In this document: in pieces, positions 44,105 through 53,707 of the stretch
Layout: the number at the start of each line of letters is the position of its first letter
How positions within the stretch are numbered: position 1 is the stretch's first letter
DNA from: Rhizomicrobium palustre
GTDB lineage: Bacteria; Pseudomonadota; Alphaproteobacteria; Micropepsales; Micropepsaceae
Direction of reading: 5' to 3'
Assembly: GCF_011761565.1 (NCBI RefSeq)
Contig: NZ_JAASRM010000001.1
Coordinates: forward strand, 4,154,139-4,218,138
Length of the DNA: 64,000 nt
Notes under the pieces: model-generated
Databases searched by the model: none
Seen by the model: the letters and a program-made list of their open reading frames with translations, nothing else
What the model was told of the DNA's origin: nothing
Translations under genes and position numbers: made by a program

Positions 44105-46075
44105 GTGAGCGGTGTGAGCAAGCGCGTAGCGGAATTGACGCTGCGCGGAGTTATTCTCGGTGTACTGATTACTTTCGTGTTCACCGCGGCCAATGTGTAT
44201 ATCGGCCTCAAGGTCGGCCTGACCTTCGCCACCTCGATCCCGGCAGCGGTGATCTCGATGGTGGTGCTATCCGCCTTCAAGAATTCCTCGATCCTGGAAA
44301 ACAACATCGTGCAGACCGTGGCCTCAGCCGCGGGCACCTTGTCCGGCATTATTTTCGTTCTGCCCGGCCTTGTGATCATCGGCTGGTGGACGGGCTTTCC
44401 GTTCTGGACCTCGTTCTGGATCTGCGCCGGTGGCGGCGTGCTGGGCGTGCTGTTCACAATCCCCTTGCGCCGCGCCATGGTGACCAATTCCGACCTGCCC
44501 TATCCCGAAGGCGTGGCCGCAGCCGAAGTCTTGGAAGTGGGCAGCGCCGCGCGCGGTGAAGTGACCGCCGAAACCAAAGAAGGCCTTATCGCCCTGCTCT
44601 ATGGCGCGTTTGGCGCGACGATCCTTTCCGTGCTCACCGCAACGCGGGTGGCGGCGGGCGAAGCCATGGGCTTTTTCAAAGTAGGCAATGGCGTCTCGGG
44701 CTATCACATGTCCTTCTCGATGGCCCTGCTTGGGGCAGGCTATCTCGTCGGCCTCTCCGTCGGCATGGCGATGCTGGTCGGCGTCTTGATCGCCTGGGCT
44801 GGCGCGGTTCCGATCCTCACCTCCATGATCCCGTCAGGCGGAGCAGCCCCGGCCGATTTCGCCGCCTCCGTGTGGCTGCATCAGGTGCGTTTCATCGGCG
44901 CGGGCTGCATCGCGGTCGCCGCGGTATGGACGCTGACCAAGCTCGCGGGCCCCGTCGTCAGCGGCGTGATCGCCACCATGACCGCCTCGAAGAAGGCCAA
45001 GGTCACCGGCGACATGACCGATGTCGACCTCTCGCCCATTTGGATCACCGTCATCGGCATCGCCTCGCTGATCGTGATCGGCTGGCTGGTGAAGATGTTC
45101 GTGGTGGGCACCCCGCTCGCCGGGCTGGTTGACCTCTTATTGCTGACCGCAGTGCCATTCATTTTCTTCGGGGGCCTCATTGTGGCGGCCATCACCGGCT
45201 ACATGGCGGGACTGATCGGCGCCTCCAACAGCCCGCTTTCCGGTGTCGGCATCCTTGCCATCCTGGTTTGCGCCACCTTACTCGTCTCGGTGGTACAGCC
45301 CGAGCCAAATGCCCGCGCTGCGCTGGTCGCCTTCTGTCTTTTCACCACGGCAGTGGTCTTCGCCATCGGCACCATCTCCAACAATAACCTGCAAGACCTG
45401 AAAACCGGCCAGCTTGTCGGCGCTACGCCGCGCGCGCAGCAATGGGCCCTTATCATCGGTGTCGGCGCAGGCTCACTGGTGATCCCGCCGGTGCTGAACC
45501 TGCTCAACAATGCCAGCGGCTTTGCGGGCGCGGTGCATCCGGCCACCGCCCATGGAGCTCCGCTCGGCGCGCCTCAGGCCAATCTCATCTCGGCCCTCGC
45601 CCAAGGCGTGATCGAGCAGCATATGGACTGGAAAATGATCGGTATCGGCGCCGTGATCGGTGTGGTGGTGATCCTGATCGACGCCCTGCTCGGCTGGAAG
45701 AAATGGCTGCGTCTGCCGCCGCTCTGCATCGGTATGGGCATCTATCTGCCGATGGAAATCACCCTGCCGGTCGTGCTCGGCGCGGTGCTGGGCTATTGCT
45801 ATGACCGCTTCTGGGCCGCGCGTACCCGCGATCCGGAACATTCCCAGCGCCTGGGCGTGCTGGTCGCCTCGGGCATGATCGTGGGCGAGAGCCTCTTCGG
45901 CGTGCTCCTGGCGGGTCTTATCGTGACGTTCAATACCGGCGCGCCGCTCGCCCTGGTGTCGGACAATTTCGGACCCGCCCCGTATGTCGGCTGGATCATG
46001 TTCCTGGTCCTCATCTCCGAGCTCTATGGCTGGAAGATCCGCCGCTCACGCAACTCCAAACCGCGCACGCCGTAA
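44105..46075 (+). CDS. OPT family oligopeptide transporter
   Basis: The 656-residue protein has about 14-16 hydrophobic helices and OPT landmarks (ELTLRGVILGVLITFVFTAANVYIGLKVGLTFATSIPAAVISM near the start, LPYPEGVAAAEVLEVG, IGASNSPLSGVGIL). OPT proteins are proton-coupled importers of small peptides or metal chelates. GTG at 44105 was chosen because the conserved domain starts there (VSGVSKRVAEL) and GAGGCGGG lies upstream. An ATG further upstream (43913) would add a 64-residue leader unlike the family. Confidence 0.93.
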   Translation: MSGVSKRVAELTLRGVILGVLITFVFTAANVYIGLKVGLTFATSIPAAVISMVVLSAFKNSSILENNIVQTVASAAGTLSGIIFVLPGLVIIGWWTGFPFWTSFWICAGGGVLGVLFTIPLRRAMVTNSDLPYPEGVAAAEVLEVGSAARGEVTAETKEGLIALLYGAFGATILSVLTATRVAAGEAMGFFKVGNGVSGYHMSFSMALLGAGYLVGLSVGMAMLVGVLIAWAGAVPILTSMIPSGGAAPADFAASVWLHQVRFIGAGCIAVAAVWTLTKLAGPVVSGVIATMTASKKAKVTGDMTDVDLSPIWITVIGIASLIVIGWLVKMFVVGTPLAGLVDLLLLTAVPFIFFGGLIVAAITGYMAGLIGASNSPLSGVGILAILVCATLLVSVVQPEPNARAALVAFCLFTTAVVFAIGTISNNNLQDLKTGQLVGATPRAQQWALIIGVGAGSLVIPPVLNLLNNASGFAGAVHPATAHGAPLGAPQANLISALAQGVIEQHMDWKMIGIGAVIGVVVILIDALLGWKKWLRLPPLCIGMGIYLPMEITLPVVLGAVLGYCYDRFWAARTRDPEHSQRLGVLVASGMIVGESLFGVLLAGLIVTFNTGAPLALVSDNFGPAPYVGWIMFLVLISELYGWKIRRSRNSKPRTP

Positions 46076-46099
46076 CCGGGTGCGGAGCGAATCGCCTGA

Positions 46100-46119
46100 G
46101 GGGGGCTGCACCGCCCCCC
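46100..46119 (+). terminator. Hairpin after the OPT gene
   Basis: GGGGGG and CCCCCC pair across an 8 nt loop, 25 bp past the OPT stop. No T-run follows, so it may act only as a 3' end stabiliser or Rho-assisted terminator. Confidence 0.45.
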
Positions 46120-46294
46120 TGGGCAAGCGGGGCTTCGGAGCGGCCGCCGAGGGCCAAAAACGAGGCGAAAACGCGCAGGACCGGCCTTAGCCCCCACGAA
46201 AACGACCGTTGCGGAATTCCCGGACATTTTGATTTGGCGCGTCACCCTCTATAGTGCCTTAGCCAAATCGGGCTGAGATTGCGGACAGAGATTC

Positions 46295-47002
46295 ATGGCG
46301 AACATCGCTCTTGTTGACGACGACAAAAACATCCTCGCCTCCGTCCAGATGCTGTTGGAGCAGGAAGGCTATCACGTGCGCACCTTCAGTGACGGCGCCG
46401 CCGCGCTGACCGGGCTGACGGGCACGCCCCCTGACCTCGCCATCCTCGACATCAAGATGCCGCGCATGGACGGGCTGGAGCTCTTGCGCCGCCTGCGTCA
46501 AGTGCAGGAAAGCATCCCGGTGATCTTCCTTACCTCCAAGGACGAGGAAATCGACGAGCTGATGGGCCTGAACGCGGGTGCCGACGATTACATCAGGAAG
46601 CCCTTCTCCCAGCGTCTCCTCCTGGAACGGGTGAAAGCGGTGCTGCGCCGGGCCGATGCCCAGAAGGTGCTGCCCAACGCCGCTCCCGAGACCAAGAAGG
46701 AAGCGCTGATCCGCGGCAAGCTTGCCCTCGATCCGCAGCGCCATGAATGCACCTGGGACGGGCGTCCGGTCCGCCTGACGGTCACCGAATTCCTCATCCT
46801 GCAATGCCTTGCCCAGCGCCCCGGCTTTGTGAAAAGCCGCGATAGCCTGATGGATGCCGCTTACGATGATCAGGTCTATGTCGACGACCGCACCATCGAC
46901 AGCCACATCAAGCGCCTGCGCAAGAAGTTCAAGCAGGTGGATGACAGCTTCGAAGCCATCGAGACCCTCTATGGCGTGGGCTACCGTTATCGCGAAATCT
47001 AG
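46295..47002 (+). CDS. chvI: Response regulator ChvI (OmpR/PhoB type)
   Basis: The 235-residue regulator has a receiver domain with the acidic pocket (ALVDDDKN), phospho-acceptor Asp in [16 protein letters not shown] (near residue 52) and the Lys in DYIRKPF. The winged-helix Trans_reg_C output domain ends [33 protein letters not shown]. Pairing with the ChvG-like kinase downstream and the PTS genes behind it is the conserved alphaproteobacterial order. In relatives ChvGI controls envelope and acid-stress responses. The chvG start is 64 bp downstream. Confidence 0.95.
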   Translation: MANIALVDDDKNILASVQMLLEQEGYHVRTFSDGAAALTGLTGTPPDLAILDIKMPRMDGLELLRRLRQVQESIPVIFLTSKDEEIDELMGLNAGADDYIRKPFSQRLLLERVKAVLRRADAQKVLPNAAPETKKEALIRGKLALDPQRHECTWDGRPVRLTVTEFLILQCLAQRPGFVKSRDSLMDAAYDDQVYVDDRTIDSHIKRLRKKFKQVDDSFEAIETLYGVGYRYREI

Positions 47003-47065
47003 TTTTGCCGCGAATGACCGCAAACTGGTGAAGCGCTCCAACCGGCGCGCAGGCCGAAAGATCGG

Positions 47066-48655
47066 ATGAAATTCTTCGCCAGCGTCAGCAAAAGCCGCCA
47101 CTCGGTTCTGAGGTGGCGCATTATTCTCCTCAACACCGTGGTCTTCGCGGTGCTGATCGCCGGTGTGACCTGGGTGCAGACATCCCGTGTCGGCCTGGTG
47201 GATGAGCGGCTCACCGGCGTTGAGGAAGAAGCACGGGTGGTGGCCGCAACGCTGGCCGAATACGCCACCATCACCGAAGGCCGAGGCATCAACGTCCAAA
47301 GTGCCAGCGAGCTGTTGCGCGACCTTCTTGGCCCTACCCGCCTGCGCGCCCGGCTCTATGACACCGACGGGATGCTGATTGTCGATACCCGCTATCTGCT
47401 CTCGCGCAATGTGGTGCAGACGCTGGAACTCGCCCCCATCGACCGCTGGAGCCGTTTCGAACGCTGGGCGACGGGGCTCTACGATTCCATCATGGGCGTA
47501 CGCCCCAACGCCCATTACGAGCCCTATTTCGAAGGCGGCCAGGACGGCAAGGTCTATGTCGAAGTGCAAACCGCACTGCAGGGCGTGACCGCCTCCACCA
47601 AACGTGTCGACGAGCATAACAAGCTGGTGCTCTCTACCGCCGCGCCGGTGCAGCGCTTCAAAGCCATTTACGGCGTGCTCTATGTCTCGACCGAAGGCGG
47701 CGATATCGACGACATTCTACGCCTGGAACGTACCAAGCTGATCGAAGTGTTCCTCCTGGCGACCCTTCTGATGATCACCGCCTCGCTCTATCTTTCCTGG
47801 AACATCGCCGAACCGATGCGCCATCTCGCCGAAGCCGCCGAGCGCGTGCGCCGGGGCCGTTCAGGGCGCGAGACCATTCCGGATATGAGCCGCCGCGGCG
47901 ACGAAATCGGCGACCTTGCCGAGGCCATGAGTACCATGACCAAGGCGCTTTATGACCGCATCGACGCCATCGAAAGCTTTGCCGCCGATGTGGCGCATGA
48001 GATCAAGAACCCCCTCACCTCTCTGCGCAGTGCCGTCGACATGCTGGTGCGCTCCAGCGATGAGGAATCCAGAAAGCGCCTCCTCAATATCGTACGTGCC
48101 GACGTTAAACGCGTAGACCGGTTGATCACCGACATTTCCGATGCCTCGCGCCTCGATGCCGAGCTGTCCCGCGAAACCGCAACCCCGGTCGATATCGCCA
48201 AGCTGCTCGAGACCATTGTCGAGATATACAAAATGATGGAGCTGCCGCGCGGGGTGCAGATCGCGCTCGACATCCATCTGCCCCATGATGCCGCCGTGAT
48301 GGGCCGTGACGAACGCCTGGGACAGGTCATTCGCAATCTGATCGACAACGCCGTGTCATTCAGCCCGAAGGACGGCACCGTGACCATCACAGCGCATACC
48401 GACCCAGGTACTGTGGTCATCACGGTGGATGATCAAGGCCCTGGCATTCCACCCGACAATCTCGAGACCATCTTCAACCGCTTCTATACGGAGCGGCCGC
48501 AGGAGCATGATTTCGGCAAGAATTCAGGCCTCGGCCTTTCCATCGCACGCCAGATCACCGAAGGCGTCGGTGGGCGTATTTGGGCCGAGAACCGCACCAA
48601 TGGCGGCGCGCGTTTCATCGTGGAACTGCCCTTGGCGGTCGCATGGCAGCATTGA
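47066..48655 (+). CDS. chvG: Sensor histidine kinase ChvG
   Basis: The 529-residue kinase has a first membrane helix (IILLNTVVFAVLIAGVTWV), a periplasmic sensor of about 200 residues, a second helix (LIEVFLLATLLMITASLYLSW), a HAMP linker and the kinase core. The phosphorylated His lies in FAADVAHEIKNPLTSLRSAVD (near residue 310). The N box is RNLIDNAVSFSP, the G box VDDQGPGIPPDN and the last box FGKNSGLGLSIARQI. It phosphorylates ChvI. Its end overlaps the hprK start by 13 bp, linking envelope sensing to PTS control. Confidence 0.95.
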   Translation: MKFFASVSKSRHSVLRWRIILLNTVVFAVLIAGVTWVQTSRVGLVDERLTGVEEEARVVAATLAEYATITEGRGINVQSASELLRDLLGPTRLRARLYDTDGMLIVDTRYLLSRNVVQTLELAPIDRWSRFERWATGLYDSIMGVRPNAHYEPYFEGGQDGKVYVEVQTALQGVTASTKRVDEHNKLVLSTAAPVQRFKAIYGVLYVSTEGGDIDDILRLERTKLIEVFLLATLLMITASLYLSWNIAEPMRHLAEAAERVRRGRSGRETIPDMSRRGDEIGDLAEAMSTMTKALYDRIDAIESFAADVAHEIKNPLTSLRSAVDMLVRSSDEESRKRLLNIVRADVKRVDRLITDISDASRLDAELSRETATPVDIAKLLETIVEIYKMMELPRGVQIALDIHLPHDAAVMGRDERLGQVIRNLIDNAVSFSPKDGTVTITAHTDPGTVVITVDDQGPGIPPDNLETIFNRFYTERPQEHDFGKNSGLGLSIARQITEGVGGRIWAENRTNGGARFIVELPLAVAWQH

Positions 48656-49158
48656 CAGTCAACATCCACGCTACAGCGCTGAGGCTCGCAAAAGCCGCGC
48701 AGATCTTCGGCGCGCCCAAGAATTTCGGTGTGCTCTTGATCGGCAAAAGCGGTTCAGGAAAATCCGACCTCGCCCTCCGGTTGATCGCGCGCGGAGCCGA
48801 GCTGATCGCGGATGATCGCACCGATCTTTTGGTCACGCGCGGAAAATTGATTGCCAAATGTCCGCGTCAACTTACAGGGCTTCTAGAAGTGCGTGGCGTC
48901 GGGATCATCGCGTTATCCCCAGCAGCAAAATCCCCTACATCGGCTCCTATCGGTCTTGTGATCCGGCTTGGCGCCCGGCCCCCGAGGCTGCCGGAACCCG
49001 AATTCTGGCGCCCCCCTGCGGCTTTGGCGCTAAAGCCCAAGTCCTTTCCGCCGGTTATAAGTCTTGCTGCGTTTGAGGCCTCGGCCCCAGAAAAGGTACT
49101 TGTAGCGGCAGCAGCGCTCGCCAAGGGCTTGTACCGCGAGGAAATCAACCCAAATTAA
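48643..49158 (+). CDS. hprK: HPr kinase/phosphorylase, short alphaproteobacterial form
   Basis: The 171-residue protein is only the catalytic domain of HprK: Walker A GKSGSGKSDLALRLIARG, the ADDRTDL loop, and LLEVRGVGIIAL (the HprK signature region). Gram-positive HprK is about 310 residues; the missing N-terminal domain is a normal feature of alphaproteobacterial HprK. It phosphorylates HPr on the regulatory Ser. The ATG at 48643 lies inside the end of chvG, giving a 13 bp overlap. HPr itself is encoded two genes downstream. Confidence 0.95.
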   Translation: MAALTVNIHATALRLAKAAQIFGAPKNFGVLLIGKSGSGKSDLALRLIARGAELIADDRTDLLVTRGKLIAKCPRQLTGLLEVRGVGIIALSPAAKSPTSAPIGLVIRLGARPPRLPEPEFWRPPAALALKPKSFPPVISLAAFEASAPEKVLVAAAALAKGLYREEINPN

Positions 49159-49213
49159 TACTTCAACGCCTTACGATGGTCGCTTATCGTTCGGCCATCA
49201 CACGGACAGAGAC

Positions 49214-49618
49214 ATGATCGGTATTGTTCTGGTTACACACGGCCGTCTAGCCCATGAGTTCATTTCGGCCATGGAGCATATGGTCGGCCCGCAGAGTCAT
49301 TTGCGCGCCGTCTGTATCGGCCCTGAAGACGACATCGAACGCCGCCAGCGTGAAATCGCCGCCGCCGTGAAATCGGTGGATCTGGGCGATGGCGTTGTCA
49401 TCGCCACCGATATGTTCGGCGGCACTCCTTGCAATCTCGCGCTCACGCTTTTGGAAAAAGGCAAGGTAGAAGTGCTGGCCGGTGTGAACCTGCCGAGCCT
49501 CATCAAGCTTTGCGATGCGCGCACTAAGCAACCTTTGGAAATCGCCGTGCAGGACGCCATCGAAGCGGGGCGCAAATATATGCGAGCCGGTTCAGCAGAC
49601 CTGTTCGCCACGCCCTGA
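49214..49618 (+). CDS. PTS EIIA component, mannose-type (EIIA-Man/PtsM)
   Basis: The 134-residue protein matches the EIIA(Man) fold: phosphorylation His in IVLVTHGRLAHEFISAMEHMVG (His10), then DLGDGVVIATDMFGGTPCNLAL and EVLAGVNLPSLIKL. No sugar-specific EIIB/EIIC partners are encoded nearby, so it is probably regulatory, as in other Alphaproteobacteria with an incomplete PTS. It lies 55 bp after hprK and 13 bp before the HPr gene. Confidence 0.95.
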   Translation: MIGIVLVTHGRLAHEFISAMEHMVGPQSHLRAVCIGPEDDIERRQREIAAAVKSVDLGDGVVIATDMFGGTPCNLALTLLEKGKVEVLAGVNLPSLIKLCDARTKQPLEIAVQDAIEAGRKYMRAGSADLFATP

Positions 49619-49631
49619 CGAAACGAGACCA

Positions 49632-49910
49632 ATGACAGCTTCCTGCCTTAGCGCCACTGCAAAGATCGTCAACAAGCGCGGCCTGCACGCCAGGGCCTCT
49701 GCGAAGCTCGTCGAGGCGGCCTCACGCTTCAAAGCACATGTAACGGTGTCAAAAGATGGAGCGACGGTGGATGCCCGCTCCATCATGGGGCTGATGCTGC
49801 TCGCCGCCCCTATCGGGACCGAGATCGAAATCTCGGCCGCGGGCGAAGATGCGCAAGAAGCCCTCACCGCCATCCTCGCGTTGGTCGAGGCCAAGTTCGG
49901 CGAGGATTGA
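49632..49910 (+). CDS. ptsH: HPr phosphocarrier protein
   Basis: The 92-residue protein shows the active His in KRGLHARASAKLVEAASRF (His of GLHARAS) and the regulatory Ser in VDARSIMGLMLLAAPIGTEIEI. It receives phosphate from EI (encoded elsewhere) on His and from HprK on Ser. It closes the chvI-chvG-hprK-EIIA-HPr cluster. The start at 49632 was chosen because the family N-terminus begins there; the frame extends further upstream inside the EIIA gene without support. Confidence 0.96.
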   Translation: MTASCLSATAKIVNKRGLHARASAKLVEAASRFKAHVTVSKDGATVDARSIMGLMLLAAPIGTEIEISAAGEDAQEALTAILALVEAKFGED

Positions 49911-49931
49911 TTTTCTCTCCGAGCTTTTTTG

Positions 49932-50717
49932 TTAAGCCGCGGCAAGCCGGTAGAACGGGAATTGCCGGGTCACCGCAAAGCCGAGACTCTGAGCCAAATG
50001 GAAAGAGCCTGCATTCTCCTTGCGGCAGGCCCAAACGGGCTCCAAGCCTTGTGAAAGGCATTTCTCAATCATTGCGACCGCCACGGCGCGCGCCAAGCCT
50101 TGGCCGCGATAGGCGCTGAGGGTTTCGATGCCGATTTCGAGCCAACCCTCCCCGCGCGTGGCGGTGAAAGCCATGGCGCCAGGCTCTCCGTTCTCGCTCA
50201 CAGCCAGCATCCCGCCGCCATGCGCGGTAAAGCTCGCATAATCGTTCCAGAAGAAGTGCGGGCTGACGGTGACGCCTTCAAGCGCGTAGCCATGCTGGGG
50301 CAGCGGCACAATCCGCCATCCATTGGGCACAGCAGACGCGCGATGGCGCGCTGCGAAAACCGCTTCATCAAAGCGGAAATTCACCCGCGTGAACCGTTCT
50401 GTGTCAGGCAAGGCATCATCCCAGGGAAGATGATCAAAGCGCGGGTCAATCTGCAGCCATTCATCCCTTTGGCGATAGTGGCCGTCGCGGAGATGGGCCG
50501 TGACCACCTCAAAAGCGGCCTCCAATCCGTCGCCCCATAGAAGCGACATGCCATAGCTGTGCAGGACATGGGCGGCCCGAGGCTCCGCCGCGCGATCAAG
50601 CCAAGCCCGGCCCGGGACCAAGCCCTTGCTCACCATCGGGATGAAGCCGGTGAAAATGGGAACAGCGGACAAAGCGGGGGCGGAGCAAGGCGGCGAAATC
50701 TCGATCATGGCGTTCAT
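49932..50717 (-). CDS. GNAT family N-acetyltransferase
   Basis: The 261-residue protein has a C-terminal GNAT domain with the acetyl-CoA loop YRGQGLARAVAVAMIEKCLSQGLEPVWACRKENAGSFHLAQSLGFAV, and an N-terminal part (LLWGDGLEAAFEVVTAHLRDGHYRQRDEWLQIDPRFD) like the PF12746-type acetyltransferases. Its substrate is not known. Starts at 50717 (ATG) and 50708 (ATG, MIEIS) are both possible; neither has a strong ribosome site. It converges on the HPr gene. Confidence 0.85.
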   Translation of the reverse strand: MNAMIEISPPCSAPALSAVPIFTGFIPMVSKGLVPGRAWLDRAAEPRAAHVLHSYGMSLLWGDGLEAAFEVVTAHLRDGHYRQRDEWLQIDPRFDHLPWDDALPDTERFTRVNFRFDEAVFAARHRASAVPNGWRIVPLPQHGYALEGVTVSPHFFWNDYASFTAHGGGMLAVSENGEPGAMAFTATRGEGWLEIGIETLSAYRGQGLARAVAVAMIEKCLSQGLEPVWACRKENAGSFHLAQSLGFAVTRQFPFYRLAAA

Positions 50718-50913
50718 CAAAAGGGCGCGGCGGAGTAACGGAACCTATTTGCGTTCGCCCGCCAGCTCCATTCACAGTTAGTGACCAGTTGTGCCAATAC
50801 GGTGCCCGAGCCCGCGAGGAGCGGCCTTGCTGCCCCCAGCCGGAGCGCTTGCGCAACTCTAGATCGATGACCTTGGGCTAGTTTTCGAGCTAAAACGCCG
50901 CAATGTGCCCGCT

Positions 50914-50921
50914 AATCGATT
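50914..50921. promoter_or_regulatory. Possible LacI-type autoregulatory site
   Basis: GCTAATCGATTGC contains an 8 bp perfect palindrome with a CG centre, typical of LacI-family operators, 56 bp before the regulator's start codon. Confidence 0.35.
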
Positions 50922-50976
50922 GCGCCGGGGGCCAAGGCGGGGCCAAAATGCAAAAGTCCGAGAAATCGAGGGGACG

Positions 50977-52044
50977 ATGACGGTCAAATCGGCACGGGGG
51001 GCGGGCAAAAAACGCACGAGCGCGGCCACTATTTACGATGTGGCGCGGCGGGTTGGCGTTTCGCCCATGACAGTAAGCCGAGTCGTAAATGGCGAATCAA
51101 ATGTGCGCGAGGCCACCCGCGATGCCGTCCAAAAGGCGATGCGGGAGCTGCAATTCCGGCCCAACAAGGCGGCACGCAGCCTGGCGGGTGCCCAGGAGAT
51201 TCGTATCGGCCTGCTCTATAACAACCCTTCGGTTGCATATTTCACCGCCCTGCTGCTGGGTGCGCTGGACGGCTCCAGCCGCAATGCCGCGCAACTGGTG
51301 GTGGATAAGTCTGAAGTCGGCGATGCCGTGGCGGCGACCCAAGCTGTCCGTACACTGATTAAAGGCGGGATCAACGGCATTCTCCTCACCGCGCCCTTAA
51401 GCGAGCGTTCGGACCTCATTGCCGAGCTGAAGGAGCAGGAAGTCTCCATCGTGGGCATGGCGACGAGTTCTTTCACCGGCGAGATCACCTGTGTCGGCAT
51501 CGATGATTTCAAAGCCGGCTATGACCTGACGAAATACCTGATCGGCCTGGGCCACAGCCGGATCGCCTTCATCTCGGGCCACCCCTCTCATTCCTCATCG
51601 CGCCAGCGCCGCGCAGGCTTCGAAGCCGCCATCAAGGAAGCTGGAGCCAAGGTCGAGAAACCGCGCGTTGCGCAGGGCGATTACAGCTATCGCTCCGGCA
51701 TGGAAGCCGCGGAGGAATTGCTCTCTGGCAAAACCGCGCCGACCGCGATCTTCGCCTCCAACGACGATATGGCCTCGGGCGCGATGAGTGTGGCGCATCG
51801 AAAAGGGCTCGAAGTCCCCAAAGACCTTTCCGTGGTGGGCTTTGACGATACCATTGCCTCATCACTGTGGCCCGCGCTGACGACCATCCGCCAACCGGTA
51901 GGCGAAATCGCCGCCACAGCGATAAATCTGATTGCACAGGAAGTTCGCGACCGGCGTAATGACCGCCCGGTGGAGATCCAGAACATCACCGTGCCCCATC
52001 TTCTGGTGGAGCGTGAATCCGCGGTCCCGCCCCGCAAGCGGTGA
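50977..52044 (+). CDS. LacI-family transcriptional regulator
   Basis: The 355-residue regulator has a LacI helix-turn-helix (SAATIYDVARRVGVSPMTVSRVVNGESNVREATRDAVQKAM, residues ~14-54), the hinge FRPNKAARSLAG and a periplasmic-binding-protein-like ligand domain (RIGLLYNNPSVAYFTALLLGALD, FISGHPSHSSSRQRRAGFEAAI, PTAIFASNDDMASGAMSVAHRKGL, VVGFDDTIASSLWPALTTIRQP). It should bind a sugar and control carbohydrate genes; the GH43 operator at 12055 is a candidate target though far away. AGGGGAC precedes the ATG at 50977; a longer upstream frame is not supported. AATCGATT (50914-50921) lies upstream as a possible autoregulatory site. Confidence 0.95.
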   Translation: MTVKSARGAGKKRTSAATIYDVARRVGVSPMTVSRVVNGESNVREATRDAVQKAMRELQFRPNKAARSLAGAQEIRIGLLYNNPSVAYFTALLLGALDGSSRNAAQLVVDKSEVGDAVAATQAVRTLIKGGINGILLTAPLSERSDLIAELKEQEVSIVGMATSSFTGEITCVGIDDFKAGYDLTKYLIGLGHSRIAFISGHPSHSSSRQRRAGFEAAIKEAGAKVEKPRVAQGDYSYRSGMEAAEELLSGKTAPTAIFASNDDMASGAMSVAHRKGLEVPKDLSVVGFDDTIASSLWPALTTIRQPVGEIAATAINLIAQEVRDRRNDRPVEIQNITVPHLLVERESAVPPRKR

Positions 52045-52181
52045 CAAATCAAGGGCAGCCCCTAGGTTGGCATAAAGATAAGCCGTCCCGACGATCCCCA
52101 ATGCGATAGTCGCACCTGCAGACCGCGTTCTCTTGAAGGACGCAAGGCTGCTAGGCCGCTCTTCGCATCATGGAGTGATCG

Positions 52182-53684
52182 ATGCGCAATCTGTCCAAAG
52201 TTCGATTCCTTGTGAGCACGCTGGCGCTTCTTCCCGCAGCCACCCTGCCCTTCATCAGTCCCGCAAAGGCCCAATTCGCGGCCTCTATCAGCTTCGATAG
52301 TTTTCACGACGAACTTTCCCATTACGGCTCATGGCTCTACAGCGACCGCTGGGGCATGGTCTGGCAGCCTGCCGATATGCCTGACGATTTCAGGCCCTAT
52401 TACACCTCCGGCCATTGGGTCTTCACCGAAGACTATGGCTGGTATTGGACGTCCAATTACCCATGGGGCGACATCGCCTTTCATTACGGGCGCTGGGTCG
52501 CCGATCCCGATGACGGATGGCTATGGGTGCCTGGTTATACCTGGAGCCCGGGCTGGGTGGTGTGGCGGCAGAACCCAACTTATGTCGGCTGGATGCCGAT
52601 GCCGCCTGATCCTTATTTCCTCGACCGGCACAGCGGCTCTTCCTTCGAGTTTTCCTATTCGAGCGGCGTCGAGCATATTTCCTTCGGCTGGAGCGATGCC
52701 ACCTTCGGATACCGGCGCTGGTATGGCCCCGATTACGATGACCGACGTTTCGCCGCGAACTGGGTTTTCCTCTCCCCAGGGCATATGGCTGATCACGATT
52801 ACAGGCCGGTGATCGTAAACGATCCGGTGCGGGTCACCACCATCATTCATCAGACCCAGAACATCACCAACTACACTGTGGTGAACAATTACGTGGTCAA
52901 TAAAAGCGTCGATGTGCATGTGGTGGAGCGCGGCGGTGGGCGGCCCGTGGAAGTAATGCGCGCGCGCGATGTGATCCGCCGCCCGGCCTTGATCGCGTCT
53001 CTTGACGCCGGACGGCAGGCACGCATGGCAGCCCGCGAGATGGCGCCCATCGGCAACGGCATTGCCCATAGTGCCCCGCCTCCGCCGCCGCGCGTGGTGG
53101 AACGGCTTTCAGCTGAGCCCGCGATGTTTCATGGCCGCCCGCCGGCGCATCTCTTCACGCGGGCCAATATCGTCACCCCAGCGGCCCAAGCCAAATTTCA
53201 AGGCGCACCAGAACAAGGTCATCCCGAGCAAGGCCATCCGCCACCAAATCATCCGCCCGCAGACTTCCGCCCACCGGATCGCCGTCCGCAGGATGTTCAG
53301 CAACCCGAGCATCGGCCGGAGGCTATGCAGGACCGGCACCAGCCGGACGCCATGCGGGGAGAGCCGCCGCGCGATCGTGAGATGACGCCGCCTCAACGCG
53401 ACAGGAACAGATTTTCACCGCCCGAACGCCAACACCCCATCGATACGCCCATGGTGCGCACGCCACCGCCCACACGGGATGATATGATGCGCCCACCGCA
53501 TGAGCGCCCGGCGGCGCGACCTGAAGGTCAGATGGAGCATCACCGGGAAGGACCGCCGCCGCAAAACCATGTTGCGCCACATCCCTCCCCCAAGCCAGAA
53601 GCGCATCGCCCCCCTCCAGAACGCCCGCGCGAGGAGCGCGACCGTGAGGAGCGCGGCAAAGACAAAGAACACCGCCCCGAATAA
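52182..53684 (+). CDS. DUF6600 secreted protein with proline-rich tail
   Basis: The 500-residue protein has a signal peptide (about 1-30) and a Trp/Tyr-rich domain with repeated W-xx-P-G-Y and GYWYWTS-like units (YGSWLYSDRWGMVWQP, GWYWTSNYPWGDIAFHYGRWV, DDGWLWVPGYTWSPGWVVW), the DUF6600 pattern. After about residue 290 it becomes a low-complexity tail rich in Pro, His, Arg and Glu (many HPEQGHPPPNHPP-like repeats). Such proteins are predicted envelope proteins; function unknown. It follows the lacI gene on the same strand after 137 bp. Confidence 0.82.
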   Translation: MRNLSKVRFLVSTLALLPAATLPFISPAKAQFAASISFDSFHDELSHYGSWLYSDRWGMVWQPADMPDDFRPYYTSGHWVFTEDYGWYWTSNYPWGDIAFHYGRWVADPDDGWLWVPGYTWSPGWVVWRQNPTYVGWMPMPPDPYFLDRHSGSSFEFSYSSGVEHISFGWSDATFGYRRWYGPDYDDRRFAANWVFLSPGHMADHDYRPVIVNDPVRVTTIIHQTQNITNYTVVNNYVVNKSVDVHVVERGGGRPVEVMRARDVIRRPALIASLDAGRQARMAAREMAPIGNGIAHSAPPPPPRVVERLSAEPAMFHGRPPAHLFTRANIVTPAAQAKFQGAPEQGHPEQGHPPPNHPPADFRPPDRRPQDVQQPEHRPEAMQDRHQPDAMRGEPPRDREMTPPQRDRNRFSPPERQHPIDTPMVRTPPPTRDDMMRPPHERPAARPEGQMEHHREGPPPQNHVAPHPSPKPEAHRPPPERPREERDREERGKDKEHRPE

Positions 53685-53707
53685 GTCTGCGGCCCCATCT
53701 CATCTTC

